Shown piece after piece: positions 13,493 to 22,200 of a stretch of DNA of 50,576 bases. The stretch covers positions 1-50,576 of IMG/VR virus record IMGVR_UViG_3300031673_000071; one strand, written 5' to 3'. This stretch comes from a virus. The stretch's first letter is position 1, and every line of letters starts with the position of its first letter. The translations under genes and the position numbers were made by a program. The notes beneath the pieces were generated by a model, which made no database searches, was not told where the DNA came from, and worked only from the letters and a program-made list of their open reading frames with translations.

Positions 13493-14110
13493 ATGGCAAT
13501 TGAAAAGGACGTTATTATTGATAAACTCAAAGAAGAGGGTATCAGTGAAACATTAGGTAACGGTTTATCGTTCGAAACGGCTGAAGATTTAACCAGTTGG
13601 GTTGACGCTTACAAATCGGGACTTCCTGCACCAGAGAAAAAGCTTCAAGATTACACAAAAGAAGAGATTGAGGAACTAGCAAAAGACCCGCAATTTAAAG
13701 GCGCTAAGGGTTTACAGGGCTTCATTGATTCAATTAGACAATCCAAGAAGGCTGATCCAAAACCAACCGATCCAAAACAAGACGATTCAATTGCATTAGC
13801 GTTGAAAGAATTGAGGGATCAATTGACTGAAATTAAAGGACAAAAGGCTCTTGAGTCATTTGACGTGTTAGTTTCTAAGGTCGGAAAATCTGAATCTCTA
13901 AGCGATGTTCACATCAATAGAGTTAAAAAAGGTCTTAAATCTGATGCTACTGAAGCGGATATTAAAGCTGAAATTACTGCTTATAAAAAAGAATTGGCAA
14001 GTATTGGCGTTAAGGAATTCGGCACTCCAGGGTCAGGTGGTAAGAGTAATTCTAGCATTGCCGGACCGGCGAAAGCATGGGCGGATAAACACAAAAAAAC
14101 TAAAAAATAA
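13493..14110 (+). CDS. Capsid scaffolding protein
   Basis: The product has 205 residues and is strongly charged and helical, with a Lys/Pro/Asp-rich middle (KKADPKPTDPKQDD, ~95-108), a coiled segment (ALALKELRDQLTEIK) and a basic tail (AKAWADKHKKTKK). Composition, size and position directly before the decoration and major capsid genes match phage scaffolds (gp20-like), which direct head assembly and then leave. The stop overlaps the next start (TAATG). Confidence 0.75.
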   Translation: MAIEKDVIIDKLKEEGISETLGNGLSFETAEDLTSWVDAYKSGLPAPEKKLQDYTKEEIEELAKDPQFKGAKGLQGFIDSIRQSKKADPKPTDPKQDDSIALALKELRDQLTEIKGQKALESFDVLVSKVGKSESLSDVHINRVKKGLKSDATEADIKAEITAYKKELASIGVKEFGTPGSGGKSNSSIAGPAKAWADKHKKTKK

Positions 14111-14703
14111 TGAATTTAAATATTGGAACAAAAGATCCCGTGAATAAGATTCTTTGGGATGAGTACGATGCGAAACGTGCTCAGGGCGGTTTCTCGCTTG
14201 CGGCCGACACACCAAGCTCAAGTGCTAGTGGTTGGATTTTAAAAGGCTTGCCAATGGCTGTAAATTATACAACCAGAGTAGCCGAAATTGTAAAGACTGC
14301 TGTAGTGATTGCAGGATCTACCACAACAGTTACGAGGGTAGCTAAGGGCAGTTTATTTATCGTTGGTGATATTGTAGCTAATGTACTTTCTGGGAATGCG
14401 GTTGCAATTACAGGAATCGACACTACTAATGCTGATTACGATGCATTAACTCACTTGACAAATGGTGGTGCTTTTGTAGCTGGAACTGTTTTATTTGAAG
14501 CCGCTGCAGTTAGTACAGGCGGTGCTGCTTATTTATTCGCAGCCAATGCTCTATTATCTGACAACACTAAGATTTCCGGAACTGCAACAGTTAGCGCCGT
14601 AATTAGTGCTCAAGAAATTCAGGAACTTAATTTGCCCGCTTCAATTCCTACTGCTGTTAAGACTGCATTGAATTCTAACGGTCAATACTTCCAATTCGTT
14701 TAA
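14110..14703 (+). CDS. Head fibre/decoration protein
   Basis: Of 197 residues, the N-terminal ~55 are unstructured (NKILWDEYDAKRAQGGFSLA). A small-residue-rich beta region follows (TTRVAEIVKTAVVIAGSTTT, VAKGSLFIVGDIV) with a C-terminal hydrophobic end. Genes of this type between scaffold and major capsid encode head fibres or decoration proteins in several Bacteroidota phages. The assignment rests on position and composition. Confidence 0.6.
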   Translation: MNLNIGTKDPVNKILWDEYDAKRAQGGFSLAADTPSSSASGWILKGLPMAVNYTTRVAEIVKTAVVIAGSTTTVTRVAKGSLFIVGDIVANVLSGNAVAITGIDTTNADYDALTHLTNGGAFVAGTVLFEAAAVSTGGAAYLFAANALLSDNTKISGTATVSAVISAQEIQELNLPASIPTAVKTALNSNGQYFQFV

Positions 14704-14721
14704 CTTATTAAATAAAAAATT

Positions 14722-15804
14722 ATGAGCTATCAAGCAACAATGGTTGGGCTTTTGGAGGATTCAAAAGAATTTCAACTTTTAATGGATAATGCCATCGAGG
14801 TTTTCGAAGAGCCGATTTGGAATAAATATTTAACTGATAAATTTACTTTATCATTAGACTGGCGTGCAATTTTAGGAGTCATGGAATTAAGTCCTGCCGC
14901 TTCTGTTATTGATTTCAGTTCTGGAAAACCTATCGCGGTTCGTCCAACTGCATCTAAATTAAACGGTGAGCTTGCTTCTTTTGGTAATAAATACCAAATG
15001 AGCAAAAGACAAGTTCGCGAAATGTTAGAGCTTCAGGACAACATTGGAAGATTAGGTATTGATGCGACAACTTTGATTGATTTCATCATGCCTGACTTGC
15101 AACGTGCAACTGTTGGACCACATAGAGCGATTGATAGATTGTTCTTAGAGGCAATTTCAACTGGTGTTATGACATCTACCGCGGCCAATAACCCTAAAGG
15201 TGTTGTTTGGAATAATTCTCTTGATTGGGGAATCGAGCAAAATACTGTAGCAACTATTTGGTCTAACGTGGCTGCAACTCCACTTGTTGACATTAAAAAA
15301 GTAGTTGATGCTTGGATTGACAAAGGCGTTGATTTTAAGCTTATGAAAATGAGTAGAGCCACTTTCAATTTGATGGTGAAAACTACTGAGTTCTTAGGGG
15401 CATTCAAAATGCAAATGGGTTCTGTTACTGAGATTAAAAATTCTTTCTTAGGTGTTGATCGAGTTAATGAATTCATGGTATCAATTGATTTGCCAAGTAT
15501 TGAAATTATTAACGTACCGATTACAATCGAGAAAAAAGATGGTACCTATACAACTATCAGACCTTTTGCTGATAATCGCGTTTCTTTCTCTGTAGATAAT
15601 AACTACGGCGAAATGTACCGAACTTATGCAAATGAGGAAAGAATGCCGAATAAAACAAAAGCGTATGCAAATGCGATGAATGTTTTGATTTCTAAATTCT
15701 CTGATCAGGATGGAAACGAATTTACTGAAGGTGAATTTAATGCTTTTCCTGTGTTGAATAAGACTAATTCGATTGCAATTTTAAAAACAGACGTAGCATC
15801 TTAG
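14722..15804 (+). CDS. Major capsid protein (HK97-fold expected)
   Basis: The product has 360 residues. Features seen include a charged N-terminal arm (residues 1-50), GKPIAVRPTASKLNGELASF and the EMLELQDNIGRLG segment, a long helix region containing PHRAIDRLFLEAISTGVMT, and a C-terminal domain with NEERMPNKTKAYANAMNVL. Order scaffold, decoration, major capsid, connectors is standard for siphoviruses. No obvious N-terminal maturation peptide is visible. Confidence 0.85.
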   Translation: MSYQATMVGLLEDSKEFQLLMDNAIEVFEEPIWNKYLTDKFTLSLDWRAILGVMELSPAASVIDFSSGKPIAVRPTASKLNGELASFGNKYQMSKRQVREMLELQDNIGRLGIDATTLIDFIMPDLQRATVGPHRAIDRLFLEAISTGVMTSTAANNPKGVVWNNSLDWGIEQNTVATIWSNVAATPLVDIKKVVDAWIDKGVDFKLMKMSRATFNLMVKTTEFLGAFKMQMGSVTEIKNSFLGVDRVNEFMVSIDLPSIEIINVPITIEKKDGTYTTIRPFADNRVSFSVDNNYGEMYRTYANEERMPNKTKAYANAMNVLISKFSDQDGNEFTEGEFNAFPVLNKTNSIAILKTDVAS

Positions 15805-15805
15805 T

Positions 15806-16096
15806 ATGACCAATAAAGAAGCTTTCATGGTTTACTTTCCAGACGACTCCAGAGCGGAGTTCGTCTTGGAAACTAAGTCAATCGATCCAACATTAGAAGA
15901 TCAAGTTCCTGTTTCAGGAGCATGGGGAATGATCGAGTCGGCAACGACTGTTGATTACTCTCAAGGTCGCACATCGGAGACGCTTTCAAACAGTGCTCGT
16001 GCGTTGCTGAAAAATAATGCGAAACAGATTTTGAAAGCTAATGGAATTTATTACAATGATGGTACAACTCCGACAGTAAGTTCAGTGATATGGTAA
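15806..16096 (+). CDS. Head-tail connector (adaptor)
   Basis: The product has 96 residues, starting one base after the capsid stop. The N-terminus is beta-rich (MVYFPDDSRAEFVLETKSID) and the region ARALLKNNAKQILKANGIYY is helical. Size and place directly after the capsid gene fit the first head-completion protein (gp6/gp15-like adaptor). No diagnostic motif, so this is a positional assignment. Confidence 0.55.
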   Translation: MTNKEAFMVYFPDDSRAEFVLETKSIDPTLEDQVPVSGAWGMIESATTVDYSQGRTSETLSNSARALLKNNAKQILKANGIYYNDGTTPTVSSVIW

Positions 16097-16383
16097 ATAG
16101 ATACGGATATATATGGGAATATTTAACCACAAGCGGAGGCGGTGAGGATGCGGATGGAAATCCGATTGCAGCTACTGAGGTTTGGGTGCCTTTCGAGTGC
16201 GATGTTCAGACTAGCTCTGGGCGTTTCGTAGTCGGTACGAATGGAGACAATATTACCATTACTTATTCGCTGTTTACTAAAGTTGATGTGCTTGGTGCTG
16301 TTCGTGTTCGTTCTGATAAAGGTATTGAATTCAATGTTTTGCAAATTCATAATTACAAAATAAATCGCGAGATATGGGTTTAA
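16090..16383 (+). CDS. Head closure protein (stopper)
   Basis: The product has 97 residues and is beta-rich: YIWEYLTTSGGGEDADGNPI, VWVPFECDVQTSSGRFVVG, GIEFNVLQIHNYKINREIWV. This sheet-rich layout and the position between adaptor and tail-completion genes match SPP1 gp16-like stoppers. It overlaps both neighbours by a few bases, indicating a tight operon. Confidence 0.6.
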   Translation: MVNRYGYIWEYLTTSGGGEDADGNPIAATEVWVPFECDVQTSSGRFVVGTNGDNITITYSLFTKVDVLGAVRVRSDKGIEFNVLQIHNYKINREIWV

Positions 16384-16790
16384 TTCCTCAATTTGATAAA
16401 TTAGCAATACAGACAGCATTGCTTAAGTTCGCTAAGGATAATGAGAAAAAGTTTATTGAGGCTTTGGCTTATCTTGGTGAGGAATTTGTAAATAAGGCCA
16501 GAACAATAAGGACTTATCAAGATGATACGGGAAACCTTAGATCTAGTGTGGGTTATGCAATAGTAAGGAATGGCAAGACTATAAAATTTACAGCTAAAAA
16601 CTCACCAGAGGCAGGAGATCTTGTAACTAGCATTGTTCAGGAGCGCGGAGGTAATACTATTTATTTGATCGTTTTTGCAGGAATGGAATACGCTGCATCT
16701 GTTGAAAGGAATGGTTACGATGTTTTAACAGGATCAAGACCGAGCCGACAAGAAGTAATATCATTATTTAAAGACTTGCTAAATGAGTAA
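16374..16790 (+). CDS. Tail completion/neck protein (HK97 gp10-like)
   Basis: The product has 138 residues: helical start (DKLAIQTALLKFAKDNEKKF), the family-like phrase DDTGNLRSSVGYAIVRNGK, then GNTIYLIVFAGMEYAASVERNGYDVL. The NLRSSI/VGY and YA..VE..GYDVL elements recur in HK97 gp10-type neck proteins. It overlaps the genes on both sides. Confidence 0.65.
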   Translation: MGLIPQFDKLAIQTALLKFAKDNEKKFIEALAYLGEEFVNKARTIRTYQDDTGNLRSSVGYAIVRNGKTIKFTAKNSPEAGDLVTSIVQERGGNTIYLIVFAGMEYAASVERNGYDVLTGSRPSRQEVISLFKDLLNE

Positions 16791-17172
16791 TACAAGCGAT
16801 ATAATTAATTTGATTCGGGATATTTTACTTCCTATCGGCGTTAAAGTGTGGAAATTTTCACACCCTATCGACCAAGAAGGAATAGAACGAATTGTTTTAA
16901 ATTCGATTCCTAACAATCAGGTTCGTGCCGGTTCTTTTAAGCAAAATAATGATGTGGTAAACGTCAATATTTTTGTTCCAAAACTTAACCTGGCGGTTGA
17001 TTCAGCAAGGATTGAAACATTGGATAATTTAGTACAGAATGCACTTGAAAGCTTTAATGGTGATACTACCAGAGTCGGATATTCATATTTAGATTCTCAA
17101 CCCTCTCAGACTTTTAACGAGTCACATAAAGAAACATTAACAAATATTAGAATAGAAGTAACTTACACATAA
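16783..17172 (+). CDS. Tail terminator protein
   Basis: The product has 129 residues: a helical N-terminus (DIINLIRDILLPIG), strands (ERIVLNSIPNNQ, VVNVNIFVPKL), and a C-terminal pair of strands (ETLTNIRIEVTYT). This matches the small alpha/beta fold of tail terminators (lambda gpU, SPP1 gp17-like), placed immediately before the tail tube gene. Assigned mainly by order. Confidence 0.6.
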   Translation: MSNTSDIINLIRDILLPIGVKVWKFSHPIDQEGIERIVLNSIPNNQVRAGSFKQNNDVVNVNIFVPKLNLAVDSARIETLDNLVQNALESFNGDTTRVGYSYLDSQPSQTFNESHKETLTNIRIEVTYT

Positions 17173-17176
17173 AATT

Positions 17177-17725
17177 ATGGCAGATATAAATAAATTTGAA
17201 CTGGGTGGAGTCAATAAGTTTGAGATGGGAGCTGTTGGCGCTAATGGAATCATGGGTTCCGTATTAACTCAATATCTAGGGATTAAAGAGGGCACGTTCA
17301 CCTTCAGCATTGCGGCACCTAGCGCAACGGACATTAATATAGAGGAAAGTGATTTTGCTTACACTCAACAATTGTCGGGATCACCAAAGAGTTTTACCTT
17401 TGAATTGTTTGGATTGCACTTATCGGATTTACCTGATTTCTTAGGTGGTACTTTCACACCTGGAGTTGGTGGAACTAAAGATAGATGGAAGGCACCAAGC
17501 GCAATTCCTAATATTATAAAATCAATTGCGATAACATCGGTTGATGGCGATGGAAATGTAGGTGTTTATAATTATGTGAAGTGTAGAATTTATGCAGAAC
17601 AAACACAAACAGCTACAAAGACAGACTTGATAGGTTTACAGGTGACAGCATCAATCTTGCAACCAGTTGACGCTTCTGGCGATCCAACTACTCCATATTA
17701 TGTTGACGGAGAAACAATTGCTTAA
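17177..17725 (+). CDS. Major tail protein (tail tube)
   Basis: The product has 182 residues. It opens with Gly-rich FELGGVNKFEMGAVGANGIM and continues with beta strands (GTFTFSIAAPSATDINIEES, SPKSFTFELFGLHLSDLP) ending in TATKTDLIGLQVTASILQPV, the pattern of long-tail tube subunits. It sits between the terminator-protein gene and the tail chaperone. A hairpin terminator follows, so tube protein expression may be uncoupled from the chaperone. Confidence 0.78.
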   Translation: MADINKFELGGVNKFEMGAVGANGIMGSVLTQYLGIKEGTFTFSIAAPSATDINIEESDFAYTQQLSGSPKSFTFELFGLHLSDLPDFLGGTFTPGVGGTKDRWKAPSAIPNIIKSIAITSVDGDGNVGVYNYVKCRIYAEQTQTATKTDLIGLQVTASILQPVDASGDPTTPYYVDGETIA

Positions 17726-17754
17726 TAAAAATTAAAAGCCGATACAGAAAAATT

Positions 17755-17789
17755 AAAAGCTGACTCTTATGGGGTCGGCTTTTTTTTAG
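17755..17789 (+). terminator. Terminator after tail tube gene
   Basis: AAAAGCTGAC (17755-17764) pairs with GTCGGCTTTT (17774-17783), one G-U, followed by further T residues. The next promoter box begins at 17790. Confidence 0.75.
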
Positions 17790-17801
17790 TATCTTTGTCC
17801 T
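17790..17801 (+). promoter_or_regulatory. Promoter for a leaderless message
   Basis: TATCTTTG at 17790-17797, then TCCT, then the ATG at 17802. The start site should coincide with the start codon. Confidence 0.6.
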
Positions 17802-18215
17802 ATGGATCTAATTAAACAACTTCACGCACAAGCCGATATAATTCGGAATAAATCAGCCTTTTACGGCAAGATTGAAATAAAACCGATTACAGTCAGCCAA
17901 TTAATAGCTATAAGCCCACACCTGGCACAAATTCAAATCGAAGGAGAAATTAAAACACCGGAAGATTTTCACGAAAAAGTAGTGCCCCAATTAATTAATT
18001 TTACAGAACCTTTAAGGGCTGTATTTGCTGAATTATTCGAGTGTAAATTTGATGAGCTATTACCAATTGATTTATTTAATTTGCTCGGAATAGTAATGAG
18101 CCAAATGGGTACTGAGGATTTTATCAAAGCCATTACATCCGTAGAACTCCTGTCAAGAAATCAAAGGGAGGATCTAATGGCACTACAGAGCGAACTAAAA
18201 TCTTCAACGAAGTAA
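17802..18215 (+). CDS. Tail assembly chaperone (gpG-like)
   Basis: The product has 137 residues, largely helical (MDLIKQLHAQADIIRNKSAF, DFHEKVVPQLINFTEPLRAV). It lies between tail tube and tape measure, where siphoviruses encode the chaperone that coats the tape measure protein. The reading frame ends at 18213-18215 and an overlapping -1 frame continues to 18397, the usual arrangement for a frameshifted longer form. Confidence 0.65.
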   Translation: MDLIKQLHAQADIIRNKSAFYGKIEIKPITVSQLIAISPHLAQIQIEGEIKTPEDFHEKVVPQLINFTEPLRAVFAELFECKFDELLPIDLFNLLGIVMSQMGTEDFIKAITSVELLSRNQREDLMALQSELKSSTK

Positions 18216-18397
18216 ATCTATTGGTCGTAGCTCAAAAGAGTTTAGGAATAGGCTATAAAGAAGCTTTAGAAATGCCTTACTGGTTACTGATGGTAATGTT
18301 AATAGATAATAATATCTTACACGAAAGGCCTGAGAAAGAAGATAAGGACGCTCCTAAAAAATTATCAGGTATGGGAATGGCTGGATTTATGAAATAA
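18116..18397 (+). CDS. Tail assembly chaperone, -1 frame extension (gpGT-like)
   Basis: The -1 frame is open from 18116 to the TAA at 18395-18397 and would add NEVNLLVVAQKSLGIGYKEA ... SGMGMAGFMK. This C-terminal domain, ending in a Gly/Met-rich tail, resembles the T part of GT proteins. It has no good start codon of its own; TTG near 18218 is the only candidate. There is no textbook slippery heptamer in the overlap; CTAAAAT near 18200 and an internal AGGGAGG at ~18167 are the only suggestive elements. Expression by -1 frameshift is inferred. Confidence 0.5.
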   Translation, partial: GFYQSHYIRRTPVKKSKGGSNGTTERTKIFNEVNLLVVAQKSLGIGYKEALEMPYWLLMVMLIDNNILHERPEKEDKDAPKKLSGMGMAGFMK

Positions 18398-18400
18398 AAG

Positions 18401-18430
18401 AAAGCCCCTATTTTAGTAGGGGCTTTTTGT
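18401..18430. terminator. Two-way terminator
   Basis: AAAGCCCCTA (18401-18410) pairs with TAGGGGCTTT (18417-18426), T run after it, A-rich before it. It separates the chaperone from the third minus-strand island. Confidence 0.85.
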
Positions 18431-18432
18431 TG

Positions 18433-18825
18433 TTATTCAAAATAATTAAACACATCAATAATATTACTTTCACTAACTGAAGGAATCTCAAACGGCACAA
18501 TCGAATCTGATAATTTCTCTTTCAACTGAGTTGAAGCATTTTCAACTGTATCAGATTCAATCAGGTTGTATTCGATTATTTTTTTCTCTTTCCCATCGAT
18601 AACATCCAAGTAAACAACTTTTGCCTTAAATAAACGGTCTCCATTTTCATTCCTGTAAACAGTTGAGATATTTGATTCTTTTCCGGCAATTACCTGAACT
18701 TCTCCAAGCTCTTTAATTGTTCGCGCTTCCATTTCAGTTAGTGAGACTGCATCGACTAGGTAGTTTTTGGTAACCTTTTTACCTTCTTCGTTAATACTTT
18801 TAACTTTTGCTTCGAAATAATTCAT
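18433..18825 (-). CDS. DUF4494-family protein
   Basis: The product has 130 residues. The opening MNYFEAKVKSINEEGKKVTK, LVDAVSLTEMEARTIKELG and the KAKVVYLDVIDGKEKKIIEY core match the DUF4494 family as I recall it, which is found in Bacteroidota and their phages and has no assigned function. It is read against the structural genes as part of the third minus-strand island. Confidence 0.7.
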   Translation of the reverse strand: MNYFEAKVKSINEEGKKVTKNYLVDAVSLTEMEARTIKELGEVQVIAGKESNISTVYRNENGDRLFKAKVVYLDVIDGKEKKIIEYNLIESDTVENASTQLKEKLSDSIVPFEIPSVSESNIIDVFNYFE

Positions 18826-18837
18826 GTTTTTTTGGTT

Positions 18838-19182
18838 TTAAAATAAATTAATAAAATCTATTAGATTATGGTTCTTAATGTAATTGTATGCAAACTTTTC
18901 AGCCTCTTTATAAGTGTCAAATCTTTTAATAATCTCCCTGCCGCTTACTAATCTTATTGTGAAATTAGGTCTAGTATATATTTTGTTATTTATTATTTGA
19001 CACAACCCTTCTCTATCTATTTTTTCTTTACTCTCTGAAAAGTACTCACAATCCCCCCATCTATCTGGCTTTGCTTCTTTGAAAAAATTTCCTTTTTTGG
19101 CTGGATAATATTCAAATTGCCATATGTGTATTTTGTCATTTACGGTTAGCCTTTCGATTGTATTTTTATTAATCTTATCCAT
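18838..19182 (-). CDS. Hypothetical protein, 114 aa
   Basis: The protein is basic and strand-rich, beginning MDKINKNTIERLTVNDKIHI and ending in a probable helix (FDTYKEAEKFAYNYIKNHNL). It is the first gene of the third minus-strand island, 12 bases before the DUF4494 gene, so the two form a pair. No family recognised. Confidence 0.6.
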   Translation of the reverse strand: MDKINKNTIERLTVNDKIHIWQFEYYPAKKGNFFKEAKPDRWGDCEYFSESKEKIDREGLCQIINNKIYTRPNFTIRLVSGREIIKRFDTYKEAEKFAYNYIKNHNLIDFINLF

Positions 19183-19204
19183 TTTCTCATTTTTTAATTC
19201 AAAA

Positions 19205-19212
19205 CAAACTTA
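19205..19212 (-). promoter_or_regulatory. Minus-strand promoter of third island
   Basis: TAAGTTTG on the minus strand (19212-19205), 23 bases upstream of the ATG at 19182. A matching TTTG upstream is not evident. The palindrome at 19248-19261 lies between this and the divergent + promoter. Confidence 0.5.
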
Positions 19213-19247
19213 CTAAAACCATTCGATACTTCCTAATCTAAACCCAT

Positions 19248-19261
19248 ATGTTTTAAAACAT
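19248..19261. promoter_or_regulatory. Palindromic operator candidate ATGTTTTAAAACAT (site 2)
   Basis: Identical to the palindrome at 13434-13447 and placed 13 bases before TACCTTTG. Both lie in divergent gaps between a minus-strand island and a structural gene, so the two late units may share control. Confidence 0.6.
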
Positions 19262-19274
19262 CATTAAATTTTTG

Positions 19275-19282
19275 TACCTTTG
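19275..19282 (+). promoter_or_regulatory. Promoter of the tape measure unit
   Basis: TACCTTTG, identical to the box at 13460-13467 and preceded by the same palindrome. The leader to the ATG at 19300 is about 10-12 bases. Confidence 0.65.
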
Positions 19283-19299
19283 GATAAAATTATATATAG

Positions 19300-22200
19300 A
19301 TGGCAACAGGCACAAGTGTAGGTTCATTATTCTGGAGTACAGGGGTCGACTTCAGTGGATTCAAACGAGACGCAAAACAAGGACAATCAGCATTATCTGG
19401 GCTTTTCAATCCTGCATTATTAGGATCAGCTGCATTAGGTGCTGCGTTCGTTAAACTAGGCTCAGAGGCTTTAGATTTCGCGCGACAATACGAAACAGCA
19501 TTCGCAGAAGTGCAAACTATTTCACAATCGGCACGTGAAAACGCGGATGAGATGAGAAAGTCTATTCTGAAAATGACTACTGAAATTCCGGTTGGTGCGA
19601 TTGATTCGACAAAAGCATTGTATCAAATTGTTTCGGCTGGATTCGATGGAGCTGAAGCGATGAATGTCCTTGAAATTTCGGCCAAAGCTGCGGTGGCTGG
19701 GGTGACTACAACCGCAATTGCTGCAGATACATTAACGACCATTATAAACGCTTACGGCCTATCCGCTGATGATGCAACAACTATATCAGATCAATTATTT
19801 AAGACTGTAGAACTTGGTAAAACTACCCTTGCAGAAATTGGGGCATCCTTTTCTCAGGTCGCATCCATCGCGGCTGCATATGGTGTTAATGTAAATGAAG
19901 CATTGGCCGCAACCGCCGCCATGACTAAGCAAGGTGCGCCAACTGCTCAGGCTATGACTTCGATTAAGGCTGCGATTGTTTCGGTTACTGAGAAGTTAGG
20001 TGAAAATGTATTCCAAACGCACTCATTCGGTGAAGCTTTACAGATGGCTAGAGATGCAGCCGACAAGTCAGGCGAGGGATTGCAGAAGTATTTCGGAAGG
20101 TTAGAGGCAGTGAACGGTGTTTTAATGTTGACAAATCAGAATGCTGATGTATATGCTGATTCGCTTGAAAAAATTAATGATAGTGCTGGGAGTGCTGATG
20201 CTGCATTAAAGATAATGAACGGAACTTTCGATTCTCAATCTACATTATTACAGAATAATTTTAATGTAGCATTAAATAGCACGGGAAATGTTATTAAGAA
20301 TATACTATTACCTGTAATAGAGCAGTTAAATGCAGAAATGAAGGTAGGTTTAGATGATACGATTCCTTTCTATGCAAAAGCTTTGTCTGTTCTTTTAAAC
20401 ACAGCATCTTTAGGTTTTGGAACATTTACCGCTGAACAATTTGCTCCGGATATCGTTAAATCGTTGCTTAAATCAGAAAAGGCAGTCGAAGAATTTACAA
20501 ACAAAACTAAATCTTTATCAAACGAAGCTTTTCAGAACGAGATCGAAAACACTAGAAGGCAACAGGCTGAGAATATTAAACTATTCGAAAATCTACAAGA
20601 TAGAAAAGAGAAAGGGTTTCAATTTGATGCTAATGCATTGGAAGAGGCAAAGGATAGGAATTTAATATATTATCAGATACTTGAATCTGCCGAGGAAAGA
20701 TTGGCTAAGATTAAAGAAAAATCAATAACTAAACCAAAAAAAGATGGTGATACTGTAGAAGTTCCAGTAAAAATTACAATAGCATCTTTAAAGGCAGAAT
20801 TAAAAGCTTTAAATGCCGAGATTGAAACTGCCAGTAAGTCTGAAGCTGTAGAAATTGAGGTTAAAATTAGAGCTAAAAAAGAAGAATTAGTAAAATTCGT
20901 TACAGATATTAACGATCAGATTAGGGGTATCCAAGCGAAACAAGAGGGGGTTATTTCTTTAGGGTCGGCAAATACAAGTGAAGGAATTTCTTTATCAAAA
21001 AAACAAACTAAAGAATACGAAGATCAAAACAAGGAGCTTGCTAAAATGGGCGGTGAGTGGCTTAAAATGCAGAAGTATTTAAATAAGTATAATGGTATTT
21101 CAACCGAATCTACTGATAATTCAGAAAAACTAACCAACACCTTGTTCGACGCTTCGGATGTAATGGGAGAAATGGCAAGTGTGGCCGGTAATTTCGATGA
21201 TGAATTAGCAAAAGGTTTAGATATCGCTTCAGGATTGGCTGCTGGTGTTGGTAATATGGTCGCAGGATTGGCTGCTGGTGGAAATCCTGTCCAAGCGATA
21301 GCAGGAGGACTTCAGATTGTAGGTACACTTCTAAGTGGTGGCGGTGCAAAGGCTTACAATTTAGCTCAGGAAGCAGAAAGTTTAGCGTCTGAAATTGAGA
21401 GACAGAATAGACTGTTAGAGCGACAAATAGAACTACTTGATACATTAGAGGGAGTTGATAGAAGTACAGGAGAAAAGGCTGTATTGTCTGAGATTCAGAA
21501 ACAGATAGATGGAATTGACGAACTAGCTAGAAAAGAAGATCTAAGATTTAAAAAATCTAAAAAAAGCGGACTATTTGGGCTTAATAAATCTACAACAAAA
21601 ATAACTGAAGAGACTGAGGGGATTGAGGACCTTATTGAAAAGTATATAGGTCTTGGGGATGCTTCAGCATTAACAGCATCTTTACTTGAGCAGGGTTTTA
21701 AGATTACCAATGAAGATGAAATTGCAGATTTAATTGATCGCTACAATGAATTACTAGCTACTAGGACTGAGTTGTTAGAAGATTTAACACAAACATCAAG
21801 TGAAGATATTGCAGATGTATTAAGGGATGGTTTTGCGGATGGAAAAGATTCTATTGTAGATTTTGCTGATGATTTTGAAACTTTAATGAAGAACGCTTTA
21901 CTAGAAAGTTTTAAAACAAAATATCTATTAGCTGCTTCAGAAGGATTTTTTCAGGAATTTGGAGATTTGGCACAGGATGGAATTACTACTAGTGAAATCG
22001 AAACACTAAGGGGTAGTTTTTCGGATTTAATTGATAATGCTTCGACTGAATTTGACGCTTTAAATAAGGTTTTTGAGGGGGCTTTTGGTTCTGATATTAC
22101 CGATAGTGCTGAATCTGCAACTGGTGCCGCTGGTTCAATCTCAGCCGCCTTAACCGAAGATACAGCAACAGAATTACAGGGGATTTGGAATAGATCGCTA

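Noticed and set aside
15033-15476. 147-codon frame antisense to the major capsid gene
   Set aside because: No promoter or ribosome site and a composition expected of antisense coding DNA.
21110-21445. Open frames antisense to the tape measure gene
   Set aside because: They mirror the codon pattern of the coiled-coil tape measure sequence and have low-complexity products; shadows of the real gene.
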